Source: Bacillota bacterium (lineage in GTDB: Bacteria; Bacillota; Clostridia; Lachnospirales; Lachnospiraceae). From it: 64,000 nt of DNA. Positions 1-8,726 of the stretch are shown one piece after another; the first letter of the stretch is position 1, and each line of letters opens with the position of its first letter. The notes beneath the pieces are model-generated. The model was not told where the DNA came from. It saw nothing but the letters and a program-made list of their open reading frames with translations, and did not search any database. The stretch spans positions 59,693 to 123,692 of the forward strand of contig JAEZLZ010000113.1 of assembly GCA_023415055.1 (NCBI GenBank). The letters are read 5' to 3'. Position numbers and translations under genes: made by a program.

Positions 1-1
1 T

Positions 2-181
2 TCGGCCTATCGCTTAGCAACGAATATTAATAAGACTCAAAAACGCGCCAATGCATTAAAGAATATTACAATCCCCTACTACACTTCTCTAGCGACTGAG
101 ATACAAAATGCGTTGGAGGAAAAGGAACGTGAGGAATTTACACGTCTTAAGGTAATCAAGAGACGTCAGACTGCCGAATAG
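2..181 (+). CDS. ntpD: V-type ATP synthase subunit D, C-terminal part
   Basis: The window opens inside this gene; 59 codons and a TAG stop are visible. Subunit D is the central-stalk subunit that turns inside the catalytic A3B3 head of the V/A-type ATPase and couples ATP turnover to ion movement. The visible end matches the conserved C-terminal helix of the family: an alternating basic and hydrophobic helix with KTQKRANALKNI, then IPYY, then a charged stretch ending KVIKRRQ. Subunit D is often the last gene of the ntp operon, which fits the gene-free stretch that follows. The N-terminal part lies outside the window. Identification rests on this tail only, but the pattern is characteristic. 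Confidence 0.85.
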   Translation, partial: SAYRLATNINKTQKRANALKNITIPYYTSLATEIQNALEEKEREEFTRLKVIKRRQTAE

Positions 182-683
182 CATTCAAGAATCGCGCAGA
201 AATAGATAAAGTAGTAGTTTTTCCATATTTTACATTAAAAAATATTTTATTCTGTGTATATAATTTTGTCTTCGGCACATAATAAATATCAGATACGACG
301 TACGAACTTAACTTACTAGATTGTAAAAACCTAATTTGAATAAAGTTAACTGTCGTGTCTAAAAAAAAGAATATAGAAGCTTGTAATTTAGTCTCAGAAT
401 TACAGTCAGCAAGTTGTTCTTGTAGAGTTGGGAGATGATAGCTTTTGGACAGTAAAATGTTATTAGTAAGATCTCACTATCGAATTGAATATTTGCATTA
501 AAATCGAATGAGACAATGATAGTAAGGGCAGGAATATTTATATTCCTGCTCTTGCTATATGTACATAGGCATGCGCGAATAAGCAGATTAGCAGTTCTCG
601 CGTTGCACTCATCCAAGTATAGAAAAAGGAAGTCCCTCATGCGAGCATGGGAACTACCTTTTTCTATACTTGGACTAATCTGC
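182..683. other. Gene-free stretch after the V-ATPase gene
   Basis: About 500 bases with no convincing coding region on either strand; the open frames here lack ribosome sites and family resemblance. It holds two inverted repeats, described separately, and is otherwise AT-rich. I found no T-run terminator directly after the ntpD stop. Confidence 0.6.
524..553. repeat. Strong hairpin with 10-bp perfect arms
   Basis: GCAGGAATAT at 528-537 pairs perfectly with ATATTCCTGC at 540-549, and the stem can extend outward by about five more pairs, one of them G-T. No T-run follows on either strand, so a plain intrinsic terminator is not obvious. It lies just beyond the 3' end of the channel gene and may help end or stabilise that transcript. 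Confidence 0.6.
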
Positions 684-696
684 TTATTCGCGCATG
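570..696. repeat. Long inverted repeat covering the 3' end of the MscS-type gene
   Basis: Two arm pairs are nested. Bases 570-591 are a perfect 22-base inverted copy of 675-696, and 613-633 match 653-673 with one mismatch. The right outer arm contains the last codons and stop of the channel gene, so the left arm is an inverted duplicate of that gene end. About 21 unpaired bases (592-612) bulge from the left side. The structure could act as a 3' stabiliser or terminator, or be left over from an inverted duplication. Confidence 0.75.
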
Positions 697-1964
697 TCGT
701 AGCCGGTGGGACTCTGGAAGATTCGTAGTTCGAACTCACCAGCTATCGCGAAAATGTGATCAAAGATATCTGATTGAATACGTTCAAAATTCTCGAATTT
801 GGTATCATCGGTGAAAGCCATAATCTCCAATGGAAGTCCGTTTTCACCCTGTGGCAGTTGACGCACTACCATTGTCAACCCCTTTTGTATCTGCGGATTA
901 TCTCGAAGATAATTCTCGATATAGACTCGGAAGGTTCCGATATTCGTCAGCCTCTTTTTATTGATATCCAACTCCTGCTCCGCACTGTATTTTTTATTAT
1001 AGTTCTTTAATTCATTTTCCTTCTCATTAATATAGCTTTTAAGATAATTAATCTTCTTGAATTTTTCGATCATTTCTGCTGAACAAAATCGAATACTAGT
1101 AACATCAATAATTACAGATCTCTTGATTCTACGTCCCCCGAACTCCGTCATACCGAGCCAGTTTTTAAAGGAATCTGATACCAGTGAATATGCCGGTAAG
1201 GTAACAATTGTTTTATCAAAATTTTGCACCTTAACCGTATTCAAGGTGATATCGATGACATCTCCATCTGCACCATACTTGGGCATCTCAATCCAGTCTC
1301 CGATGCGAAGCATGTCGTTACTGGTTAGCTGTATGCCGGCGATAAAGCCAAGTATAGAATCCTTGAATACAAAGGAAAAAACTGCTGCTAAGGCACCGAT
1401 ACCTCCTAACATAAGTAGCGGGTTCTGATCCATCAAGACACCGATGACAACGATTCCTACCACGATATAGAACACGATCTTTACAACCTGTAACAGACCC
1501 TTGATTGGCCTTACCTTAGATATCGGGTATTGCCGATAGATGTCATCGATCGCATTCAATAATGCACTTACCACAAAAAGAATCACAATCGAAATATAAA
1601 TCGCACAACCTCGCTGTATATAGGTGGTGAAGCCTTCAAACGCCGGAGAAAACAAAAATATGATAATACCGGGTAATACATTGGCCAGTCTTGAGAATAC
1701 CTTACGCTCCAGAAGGATATTATCCCATTGGTATTTGTTGCTATATATTAATTTTGCCAGCAATTTCAAAACAATTTTTTTTGTAATGATATTAACCAAG
1801 ACACATGATAAAATTATAATAAGTATGAGGATCGTGAAAGAAAAATACTCCAACAACCCATCCTTCATACCATAGCTTTTTAATACATTACCAATTTGCT
1901 TCGTCAATATTTTTATCCATCCTCTCTTCCAATCTATGCTATATATTTTACTATTGAATAACAT
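684..1964 (-). CDS. MscS-family mechanosensitive ion channel (YbdG-like)
   Basis: This is a membrane channel expected to open under membrane tension and release solutes during hypo-osmotic shock. The protein is about 426 residues, longer than E. coli MscS and close to the YbdG/MscM branch. The N-terminal third carries several hydrophobic segments. Around residues 190-225 is the pore-lining helix and the start of the beta domain, with the Gly/Ala-rich GGIGALAAVFSFVFKD. This is followed by GDWIEMP and a beta-rich domain with VTLPAYSLVSDSFKNW, which are family hallmarks. I chose the ATG at 1964 because AAGG lies about 10 bases before it; a TTG three codons earlier is too close to that site. Its stop lies inside a long inverted repeat. 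Confidence 0.85.
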   Translation of the reverse strand: MLFNSKIYSIDWKRGWIKILTKQIGNVLKSYGMKDGLLEYFSFTILILIIILSCVLVNIITKKIVLKLLAKLIYSNKYQWDNILLERKVFSRLANVLPGIIIFLFSPAFEGFTTYIQRGCAIYISIVILFVVSALLNAIDDIYRQYPISKVRPIKGLLQVVKIVFYIVVGIVVIGVLMDQNPLLMLGGIGALAAVFSFVFKDSILGFIAGIQLTSNDMLRIGDWIEMPKYGADGDVIDITLNTVKVQNFDKTIVTLPAYSLVSDSFKNWLGMTEFGGRRIKRSVIIDVTSIRFCSAEMIEKFKKINYLKSYINEKENELKNYNKKYSAEQELDINKKRLTNIGTFRVYIENYLRDNPQIQKGLTMVVRQLPQGENGLPLEIMAFTDDTKFENFERIQSDIFDHIFAIAGEFELRIFQSPTGYDMRE

Positions 1965-2171
1965 CACTGTCAAACCTTAGGTAATGATGAATTCATATCG
2001 AACACATCAATACTCTCCCCACATTTGCTCATTTTAATATATTTTTAATGCCAATATTTTCAAAATATGCTATACTATTTCTACTATTCTGGTATTCTTT
2101 TCAAAGGCAGGCATAAAGAACATATTATTAGGAACCATAATGAAAGCAAGATGAATGAAAGAGGTGTTAAT

Positions 2172-4826
2172 ATGTGGTTTTCAAAATCACAGAATGATGT
2201 GCTGAAGGAATTCGGAGTGAATCCATCCATCGGGCTCACACAAGCGGAAGCAAAGACCCGACTTGAAAAGTATGGGCTGAACAAGCTGAAGGGAAAGCCA
2301 AAGAAAAGTATTCTCACCCTATTCCTGTCACAATTAAAGGACATGTTGATTTATGTCCTGCTGGCAGCCGCAATAATCACTATGATTATTGGTGAAATCG
2401 CCGATTCCGTAATTATCTTACTGGTTATTATCCTCAACGCTGTTATTGGTGTGATTCAAGAGTATAAGGCAGAAAAGGCAGTGGAAGCTCTTCAAAAAAT
2501 GACAACTCCGAAATCAGTCGTAAGACGTGACGGTGTGATTAAAGAAATCAATTCGGAAGAGGTAGTTCCTGGTGATATCGTAATCCTGGATGCGGGAAGA
2601 TTCGTATCTGCGGATCTTCGTTTAATCGAGAGTGCTAACCTGCAGATTGAAGAATCCGCATTAACCGGTGAATCTGTTCCAACCTCTAAGAATGCAGATG
2701 CTGTATTTAATGATCCAAAGACACCGGTAGGTGATAAAGCGAATATGGCGTTCTTATCTACGCTTGTTACCTATGGCCGGGGTGAAGGTGTTGTCGTTGC
2801 TACCGCGATGGAAACGGAGATCGGTAAGATCGCTCAGATTCTTGAAGATGATAATGAAGAGATGACTCCTCTTCAAAAACGATTGGATGAGCTGGGAAGA
2901 ATTCTTGGCTTCCTAGCAATCGGTATTTGTGCGTTAATATTTATCATAGCTTTAATACAAAAACGTGATTTATTTGAAATGTTTCTAACCGCAATCAGCT
3001 TAGCTGTTGCAGCCATTCCGGAAGGCTTAGCAGCCATCGTGGCTATCGTATTGGCATTAGGTGTAACAAGGATGTCAAAGATTAATGCTATCGTGAAAAA
3101 GCTTCCTGCTGTAGAGACTTTAGGCTCTGTCAATATCATCTGCTCCGATAAAACGGGAACCTTAACACAGAATAAGATGACAGTTGTAAAGCAATACACC
3201 TCAGGTCATCTGACTGATGTTCCTCAGACAGGAGCAAATCTCACCGCAACCTTAGATGAGCAAGAATTAATTCGTTCCTTTGTATTATGCTCTGATGCGA
3301 CCTATGAAAACGGTCAGGGTACCGGTGATCCAACAGAAGTTGCTTTGATCATTTTAGGGGATAAATACAATCTTCGACGAGCTGACCTAAATAATAAGCA
3401 CAAACGTGTATCAGAGAATCCTTTTGATTCGGATCGAAAGCTGATGTCTACCTTGAATGTGGAGAATAACAACTATCGAGTTCATACCAAGGGAGCAATA
3501 GATAATATCCTTAAGATATCCTCTTTTGCTCTTGTAAATGGGCAGGTGGTGCCTCTGACCAAGGAGCTGAAGGCAGATTTTCTACGAATAACAGAGGAAA
3601 TGTCAGACAATGCGTTACGTGTACTTGGAGTAGCATATAAGGATACAAAGGAGGTAATCGCTCCTGAGGAGATGGAAAAGGATTTGACCATTCTGGGCCT
3701 GGTGGGCATGATTGATCCTCCCAGACTGGAAGTGAAGGATTCCATCAATGAAGCGAAACTTGCCGGAATACGACCGATTATGATTACCGGTGACCACAAG
3801 AATACTGCGGTTGCCATTGCAAAGGAACTTGGTATTGCTGAATCGATAGAACAAAGCCTAACCGGTGCCGAGATTGATGAACTATCCGAAGAAGAGTTTA
3901 CAACAAACATTAATAAATATCGAGTATTTGCAAGAGTATCACCGGAGCATAAAGTAAAAATCGTGAGGGCCTTTAAAGCACAGGGTAATATCGTATCCAT
4001 GACCGGTGACGGAGTAAACGATGCTCCTTCTCTTAAGTTTGCTGACATCGGAGTTGCTATGGGAATTACAGGAACAGATGTGGCAAAGGGCGCCAGTGAT
4101 ATGATCCTGACCGACGATAATTTTACAACCATAGTTCATGCGATAGAAGAAGGACGTAATATATACAACAATATAAAGAAATCGGTAATCTTCCTTTTAT
4201 CCTGTAATCTGGGCGAGGTCATTACCATCTTCCTCTCCATTTTATTTAATTGGCCCGTCCCCTTGATTGCTACTCAGATTCTCTGGGTTAATCTGATCAC
4301 GGACTCATTACCTGCCATAGCTCTTGGTATTGATCCTGGTGATAAAGACGTAATGAAGCAGTCCCCCCGTAACCCAAAGGAAAGCTTCTTTGCAAGAGGC
4401 GCTGGTGTTCGTGCCGTCATCGGCGGAGTTTTAATCGGTGTCTTTACATTGACCGCCTTCTATTATGGTTTATGGGAGCATGGATATACTCTGGGGAAAG
4501 GCTCTGTGCCGGAGGAGGCACTCCCCTATGCCAGAACTATGGCTTTTGTAGTACTTGCTGCTTCCCAGTTGTTTTATTCCTTGTCCATGAGAAATTCCGA
4601 GAAATCTATCTTTAAGGTAGGGCTATTTTCAAATAAGATTTTAATTATGGCAATTATCATCGGAATTTTACTTCAGTTAGTGGTGATTTCCGTTCCCTTC
4701 CTTGCAAATGCATTTGGGGTTCATAATCTTACACTTCAGGACTGGGCAATCGTTATTAGCTTTTCTTTGATCCCGTTGATTGTAAATGAGTGTATTAAGC
4801 TCTTTAAAAGAATATCAGGTAAGTAA
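2172..4826 (+). CDS. Calcium-translocating P-type ATPase
   Basis: This membrane pump uses ATP to export cations, most likely Ca2+, by the phospho-aspartate cycle. All P-type landmarks are present: an N-terminal cation-ATPase domain, TGES at residues 165-168 (dephosphorylation loop), PEGL in the fourth membrane helix (ion site), the phosphorylated Asp326 in SDKTGTLTQNKM, GDGVND starting at 613, and a C-terminal block of membrane helices. The total of 884 residues and the PEGL motif fit the bacterial SERCA/PMCA-like group. An upstream in-frame ATG at 2067 exists, but AGAGGTG just before the ATG at 2172 decides the start. msrA follows 33 bases downstream on the same strand. The exact ion cannot be proven from sequence. 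Confidence 0.9.
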   Translation: MWFSKSQNDVLKEFGVNPSIGLTQAEAKTRLEKYGLNKLKGKPKKSILTLFLSQLKDMLIYVLLAAAIITMIIGEIADSVIILLVIILNAVIGVIQEYKAEKAVEALQKMTTPKSVVRRDGVIKEINSEEVVPGDIVILDAGRFVSADLRLIESANLQIEESALTGESVPTSKNADAVFNDPKTPVGDKANMAFLSTLVTYGRGEGVVVATAMETEIGKIAQILEDDNEEMTPLQKRLDELGRILGFLAIGICALIFIIALIQKRDLFEMFLTAISLAVAAIPEGLAAIVAIVLALGVTRMSKINAIVKKLPAVETLGSVNIICSDKTGTLTQNKMTVVKQYTSGHLTDVPQTGANLTATLDEQELIRSFVLCSDATYENGQGTGDPTEVALIILGDKYNLRRADLNNKHKRVSENPFDSDRKLMSTLNVENNNYRVHTKGAIDNILKISSFALVNGQVVPLTKELKADFLRITEEMSDNALRVLGVAYKDTKEVIAPEEMEKDLTILGLVGMIDPPRLEVKDSINEAKLAGIRPIMITGDHKNTAVAIAKELGIAESIEQSLTGAEIDELSEEEFTTNINKYRVFARVSPEHKVKIVRAFKAQGNIVSMTGDGVNDAPSLKFADIGVAMGITGTDVAKGASDMILTDDNFTTIVHAIEEGRNIYNNIKKSVIFLLSCNLGEVITIFLSILFNWPVPLIATQILWVNLITDSLPAIALGIDPGDKDVMKQSPRNPKESFFARGAGVRAVIGGVLIGVFTLTAFYYGLWEHGYTLGKGSVPEEALPYARTMAFVVLAASQLFYSLSMRNSEKSIFKVGLFSNKILIMAIIIGILLQLVVISVPFLANAFGVHNLTLQDWAIVISFSLIPLIVNECIKLFKRISGK

Positions 4827-4859
4827 CTAGTTACTATTAGAAAGGAGTTCTACCAACCG

Positions 4860-5387
4860 ATGAATACAAGACATAAAGAAATCTACCTCGCAGGTGGATG
4901 TTTCTGGGGTACTGAAAAATATTTATCAAATATTAATGGCATCGTTGCAACAGATGTCGGCTATGCCAACGGTAATACAGAGAATCCAACTTATCAGGAG
5001 GTATGTCATAATAATACCGGACATGCGGAAACAGTCCGTGTATTCTATGATCCTACCATAGTACGTCTGGAATTTATTTTAAAACTGTATTATGATGTGA
5101 TTGATCCAACCAGTGTAAATCGACAGGGAGAGGATTCCGGTACCCAATACCGTACCGGTATCTACTATGTGGATGAGTCCGATCTTCCGATTATTCAAGC
5201 CTCCCTTGAGGAGCTTGGAACTCATTATGATATGCCGATTGCAATTGAAGTGTTACCACTGCGTAATTATTATCTCGCGGAGGAATATCATCAGAAATAC
5301 CTAGATAAGAATCCGACCGGTTACTGTCATATCCGCCGGGAGAAATTTGATCAGGCGAAAGCAGCTAAGGATTCTATTCCAGACTAA
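4860..5387 (+). CDS. msrA: Peptide-methionine (S)-S-oxide reductase MsrA
   Basis: MsrA repairs oxidised proteins by reducing methionine-S-sulfoxide, usually with thioredoxin. The catalytic motif GGCFWG is at residues 12-17 with Cys14 as the nucleophile. The family segments VGYANG, HAETVRVFYDP and GTQYRTGIYY follow in the usual order, and the length of 175 residues is typical. AAAGGAG lies about 11 bases before the ATG. The gene sits 33 bases after the calcium ATPase with no terminator between, so the two are probably co-transcribed. A strong hairpin follows the stop. There is no fused MsrB domain and no msrB nearby. Confidence 0.95.
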   Translation: MNTRHKEIYLAGGCFWGTEKYLSNINGIVATDVGYANGNTENPTYQEVCHNNTGHAETVRVFYDPTIVRLEFILKLYYDVIDPTSVNRQGEDSGTQYRTGIYYVDESDLPIIQASLEELGTHYDMPIAIEVLPLRNYYLAEEYHQKYLDKNPTGYCHIRREKFDQAKAAKDSIPD

Positions 5388-5424
5388 AAAATATATCATA
5401 ATAAGAGTACAATTTAAAGAAATT

Positions 5425-5486
5425 AAAACAGGATGATAATTATGTACCTCCCCTGCATCGAGGTGGATGGATTATCATCCTGTTTT
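5425..5486. terminator. Bidirectional intrinsic terminator after msrA
   Basis: Sixteen bases at 5425-5440 pair perfectly with 5471-5486. The stem is flanked by AAAA on the left and TTTT on the right, so it can work on both strands. A short inner ACCTC/GAGGT helix adds stability. It separates msrA from the permease remnant on the other strand. Confidence 0.85.
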
Positions 5487-5494
5487 GATATATG

Positions 5495-5674
5495 CTATTC
5501 TACTCCTTTCAGAGAGTTCACCATATCGATATTCTTCACTCTTTTTAGGAAATGCCGGTTTACTGCAGCTGATAGTATCAGGGTTCCAAGAATAGTATAA
5601 ACATAAGTATCACCAAGCCCTTCATAAAAACTCCGCTCCATTGTCATCCAATAGTTGACGAAATCGATTTTCAT
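5495..5674 (-). pseudogene. C-terminal remnant of an FtsX-like ABC transporter permease
   Basis: About 59 residues remain of a protein that is normally 400-900 residues. The end reads NIDMVNSLKGVE, the typical C-terminal signature of FtsX/MacB-type permeases (usually IDMVESLKSVE), preceded by a hydrophobic segment of about 15 residues as in the last membrane helix. No Shine-Dalgarno is evident, and the 5' end runs into the promoter of the divergent tetR gene. Such permeases are often encoded next to TetR regulators, so a lost exporter operon controlled by the neighbouring regulator is a reasonable inference. It is too short to be functional. Confidence 0.65.
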
Positions 5675-5683
5675 TATTATAAT
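5655..5683 (+). promoter_or_regulatory. Sigma-A type promoter for the tetR gene
   Basis: TTGACG at 5655-5660 and TATAAT at 5678-5683 are separated by exactly 17 bases. The start codon of the TetR gene is 28 bases after the -10 box, with AAGGAGG between. Confidence 0.8.
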
Positions 5684-5710
5684 CGAATTAGTCAGTAAGG
5701 AGGCTAAATC

Positions 5711-6316
5711 ATGGGAAGTCAACAGATAAGAACACCGCAGCAGCAGCGTTCTATAGAAAAAAGGAACAGAATCATTGATGCTGGGTATCAATTATTCTGT
5801 GAGAAGGGTTATCACAATACAAATACCGCGGAGATTGCTAAACTCGCCGGAGTATCCACCGGAATAGTATATAATTATTTTAAGGATAAAAAAGATATCT
5901 TCATGGATGTAATTGAGTTATATGAAAGCAGTATCACTTACCCCATCTACGAGACGATCCGTCAGCTTGATAAGCCGATTGATCTAAGGAAAGCCTTGAA
6001 AGATATAATTATAGATTTAACCAAAGCACACACAATGAATAAGACAGTTCATGAGGAGATGCAGGCACTCTCCCACACCGATAAAGAGATCAGTGAGCTC
6101 TTCTGCAGATTCCAGTCGAATATCGCTACCTATCTGGTGGATCTTATGACGGATAATGATATTCAACCAACGAATGCTTATGAGAAAGCACACCTGATCA
6201 TCGATATCATTGAGAATCTCAGTCATGAAATTGTTTATCATCAGCATGAATATCTGAACTATGATATTATGACGGATGTTGCGGTAAATGCAATCGTAGA
6301 TATGCTTACAACATAA
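5711..6316 (+). CDS. TetR/AcrR-family transcriptional regulator
   Basis: This 201-residue protein is probably a DNA-binding repressor. The N-terminal helix-turn-helix spans about residues 15-60, with RIIDAGYQLFCEKGYH, then TAEIAKLAGVSTGIVYNYF followed by KDKKDIF, as in TetR proteins. The variable C-terminal part is expected to bind a ligand and dimerise; the ligand cannot be predicted. AAGGAGG stands 8 bases before the ATG, and a consensus promoter lies just upstream. The likely original target, an ABC permease on the opposite strand, survives only as a fragment, so the present regulon may be elsewhere. The stop codon lies inside the terminator hairpin. Confidence 0.9.
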   Translation: MGSQQIRTPQQQRSIEKRNRIIDAGYQLFCEKGYHNTNTAEIAKLAGVSTGIVYNYFKDKKDIFMDVIELYESSITYPIYETIRQLDKPIDLRKALKDIIIDLTKAHTMNKTVHEEMQALSHTDKEISELFCRFQSNIATYLVDLMTDNDIQPTNAYEKAHLIIDIIENLSHEIVYHQHEYLNYDIMTDVAVNAIVDMLTT

Positions 6317-6334
6317 GCATATCTACGATTTTTT
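6292..6334 (+). terminator. Terminator overlapping the end of tetR
   Basis: A perfect 17-bp stem (6292-6308 with 6314-6330) has a 5-base loop and a T-run running to 6334. The stem includes the last codons and the TAA stop of the gene. Confidence 0.9.
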
Positions 6335-6394
6335 ATGAATAAATGGGATTGAACATCTCTTACACTGATTTTTACGGCAGGTATAGATTATGCT

Positions 6395-7105
6395 TTAATA
6401 TGGTTTTACTCCACTTAACCAGCCTTTCTCTTCCCAATGCTTTCGGTCTGTCGGATTCCAGTCATTACCCTTTTGCATTGATGCCATGATTTTGAAGAGA
6501 AACCCTCTCGTAAAGGGATAAGTAAGCCGCTCGATGTTATGTACCGTATGATATATTTTCTTTGCCTGTTTTGCTACTGTCTTCTCAATCCTTGCTTTTT
6601 TCTTCGGCTTAACCTCTTCCCATCGCATCGCAGCTACTGAACTGCGAAACGAGAATATTCTCTTCACACCCCAGAAGGACAAGCTGTCTTTCATTGTTTT
6701 GGTTGTGTGCTTTTTTCCAGCTCATGCTGTGGTTACAATTGTTAATGCCGTCTTCTGAAACATCTTGGGATTAGGTCGGTGGGACATCCACATATAGCAT
6801 AGATGATCTAATAAGACCTTTAAACCGCCGCTGACATCACAGGCATAGACCGGAGAGGTCATGATGATCAGATCTGCCTCTTCTAAGGCTGCAACAATCG
6901 GCTTAATTTGTTCGCAATGAGGGCATTTGTGTTCCCCGTGAAAGAAACAATTGAAGCAGCCGACACAAAGGCTCGGTGAATCCTTCGGCATATAGAATTC
7001 CGTTTGACAAACCTCCTCATACTTTGCCAGCTCTTTGCAGAAAAGTTCCTTACAATTCCATGTACTTCCATGCCTCGCATTACCGTTTATGACAGTAATT
7101 TTCAT
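6395..7105 (-). pseudogene. Flavodoxin-like NAD(P)H-dependent oxidoreductase, split by an in-frame TGA
   Basis: Read through, this is a 236-residue FMN-binding reductase of the flavodoxin-like fold. The first part has the phosphate-binding start VINGNARHGSTW, the CVGCFNCFF cysteine cluster and DLIIMTSPVYACDVSG. The second part has the typical tail KTMKDSLSFWGVKRIF. A single TGA at 6722-6724, with no frame change, separates them between VTTA and AGKKHTTKTM. Glycine is common at this position in the family, so GGA to TGA is a plausible single mutation. AGGAGG lies 7 bases before the ATG at 7105. The first piece (127 residues) keeps most of the FMN site but lacks the C-terminal strand and helices. 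Confidence 0.75.
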
Positions 7106-7186
7106 ACAGGCTCCTCCTTATTGATAAATTTAGGATTAGATAGTTGTGAAAAGCAATATCTTTCGTTTGTGTATGCACAACAGCAA

Positions 7187-7215
7187 TTACCTTTATTATA
7201 ACAGTATTTACCTTT
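7187..7215 (-). promoter_or_regulatory. Promoter with flanking direct repeats, upstream of the split reductase
   Basis: On the minus strand TATAAT (7195-7200) is bracketed by two copies of AAAGGTAA, seen on the plus strand as TTACCTTT at 7187-7194 and 7208-7215. The copies are 21 bases apart, two helical turns. This geometry suits a dimeric regulator such as an HxlR or MarR protein. The regulator is not identified. Confidence 0.5.
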
Positions 7216-7230
7216 CGTTAAAAGTAAAAC

Positions 7231-7309
7231 AATAAAAAACACAGATGCGAAAGTGTGAAATCGGTTCCAAAATCAGGACTACCCGGATTCACCAAAACGC
7301 ATCTGTGTT
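7231..7309 (-). terminator. Intrinsic terminator of the MerR-type gene
   Basis: A perfect 12-bp stem (7238-7249 with 7298-7309) with a long loop is followed on the minus strand by a T-run (A-run 7233-7238 on the plus strand). It stands about 80 bases after the stop at 7390. Confidence 0.8.
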
Positions 7310-7389
7310 GATAATATAATTTATGGAATTATTCAGCTTTTATGCTATCTCTAGCCAGCTAAGTAAGCGAACATGTGCTGAGCGTGAAC

Positions 7390-8148
7390 CTATTCTTTCG
7401 TATATTCCAGAATCGCATCTCTTAAGAATACTGCCATACCGGGTTGCTTCTTATCATAAAAAGCGGTAAAACGTTCGTCGTCCACATACATCTGGGCAAG
7501 TCCGGCATGCGCTTTCTTATCATAGCTGCCCCAGGTATAACATAACCACTGGCGATGAAGATCCGCTGTCTTTTGTCCCAGCTCTCCCGCCGGATCTCCG
7601 GTGACAAAGGCTGCTTCCAATGTGTCAAGTACCTCCTGGCCAAGCTTCTCAAAGGCTTCATATTGCTCCTGAGTCATATTCATCATCTTTGCATTAGAAG
7701 CATCCACTGTTTCATCGCCGTATTTTTCTCTTATCTCTTTTCCATATTGCTTCTCGTTATCTTCCACTAATTTTTTCTTAAAACCCATAAATTTCTCATT
7801 ATCTTTCATATCACATTTTCCTTCCCGATTTTTTATCGTCTTCTCAACATTGGTGATTAACAAATCGATTTGTTGTCGTTGTGCAAGGAGCTGTATAAGA
7901 TGCTCTTTCAGTGCCGACATCTCATCAAAGGCTTCCGAGCCGAGTATTTCCTGAATGGTCTCCAGATTGACTCCCATCTCGCGATACAGCATGATCTGCT
8001 GAAGACGATTTACCTCTGCCTGCCCATAGATTCGATACCGGGATGAATTGATTCTTGCCGGCTTTAAGATACCAATTTCATCATAATAGCGGAGTGTTCT
8101 GGTACTGACCCCCGCAAGCTTACTTAATTTTTGCACTGTATATTCCAT
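7390..8148 (-). CDS. MerR-family regulator with TipAS antibiotic-recognition domain
   Basis: This 252-residue activator has two parts. Residues 1-70 form a MerR winged helix (SKLAGVSTRTLRYYDEIGIL, then YRIYGQAEVNRLQQI), followed by a dimerisation helix to about 110. From about 115 on is a TipAS domain, including the family-typical TADLHRQWLCYTWGSYDKKAHAGLAQMYVDDERF in its second half. TipA proteins bind thiopeptides and other compounds and then activate transcription of export or sequestration genes. AAGGAGGTGG lies 4 bases before the ATG, and a promoter with a 19-bp spacer, as expected for MerR control, lies upstream. Autoregulation is therefore likely. The inducing compound and any target genes nearby are not evident. 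Confidence 0.92.
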   Translation of the reverse strand: MEYTVQKLSKLAGVSTRTLRYYDEIGILKPARINSSRYRIYGQAEVNRLQQIMLYREMGVNLETIQEILGSEAFDEMSALKEHLIQLLAQRQQIDLLITNVEKTIKNREGKCDMKDNEKFMGFKKKLVEDNEKQYGKEIREKYGDETVDASNAKMMNMTQEQYEAFEKLGQEVLDTLEAAFVTGDPAGELGQKTADLHRQWLCYTWGSYDKKAHAGLAQMYVDDERFTAFYDKKQPGMAVFLRDAILEYTKE

Positions 8149-8170
8149 GCATCCACCTCCTTACAAATCG

Positions 8171-8201
8171 AGTCTACACCTTGACGTAACGGCAAAGTCA
8201 A
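8171..8201 (-). promoter_or_regulatory. MerR-type promoter with 19-bp spacer
   Basis: On the minus strand TTGACT (8196-8201) and TAGACT (8171-8176) are 19 bases apart. Overlong spacing is the hallmark of promoters that MerR proteins activate by twisting DNA. A TTGAC/GTCAA dyad spans 8181-8201 in the upstream half of the promoter. Confidence 0.75.
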
Positions 8202-8301
8202 TAGGTTTTCAAGATTTTTTTCTAAATTTATTTTTACATATTTTTTTATATATATTTTTTCTTTTTCTATATTTTTTCAGGAAAGAGTTCTATTAGTTAT
8301 T

Positions 8302-8475
8302 TCACTTAATACAAGCCTGTTTCATTGCTTGCACATACTCCTCGACATAGGGAACACAATGCTCTCCATACTCCGCTATGATATTCACGATCGCAATGCC
8401 AACGATGACACCGTCGAATATGGAGGCTATAGCTCCGGCTTGTTCCGGTCTTCCTGGCAGAAGTACGATCTCATT
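8302..8475 (-). pseudogene. trpA: C-terminal remnant of tryptophan synthase alpha subunit
   Basis: An open stretch of 57 codons ends with TGA at 8302-8304. Its middle reads RPEQAGAIASIFDGVIVG, then IAIVNIIAEYGEHCVPYVEEY. This matches the end of TrpA, where a PEQA segment is followed by DGVIVGSAIV and the last helices. TrpA is normally about 260 residues and splits indole-glycerol phosphate to indole for TrpB. The first 200 residues are missing, a stop codon lies directly upstream, and no trp neighbour is present. The frame is too short for a working TIM barrel. I am fairly sure of the family because the glycine-rich phosphate loop is intact. Confidence 0.75.
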
Positions 8476-8674
8476 CTATGAAAAATTTTCTCCGATGTAG
8501 GTATTGCTTATGATTGGTATAAGTAGCTATTTATATATTTTTTATTATACTATTTTCGACATTTTTTCAATTATAATTTCATATATAGTAAAAATTATTG
8601 AGGAAACTGCAGCGGTGTTATTATACACAATTATGTATATATTTACATTTCAATAAATTATACGGGATTTATTA

Positions 8675-8703
8675 TTGACATCAACTACTAAATACGGTAT
8701 ATT
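8675..8703 (+). promoter_or_regulatory. Sigma-A type promoter for the DUF2294 gene
   Basis: TTGACA (8675-8680), a 17-base spacer and TATATT (8698-8703). The ribosome site of the gene begins 11 bases downstream. Confidence 0.8.
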
Positions 8704-8726
8704 TAATTCACTTAGAGGTGATATCT

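Noticed and set aside
359..739. Open frame of 126 codons on the minus strand
   Set aside because: No ribosome site, no family pattern, and it runs through the long inverted repeat.
6722..6724. TGA read as selenocysteine
   Set aside because: The residue is not at a redox position, no hairpin was recognised, and glycine is expected here.
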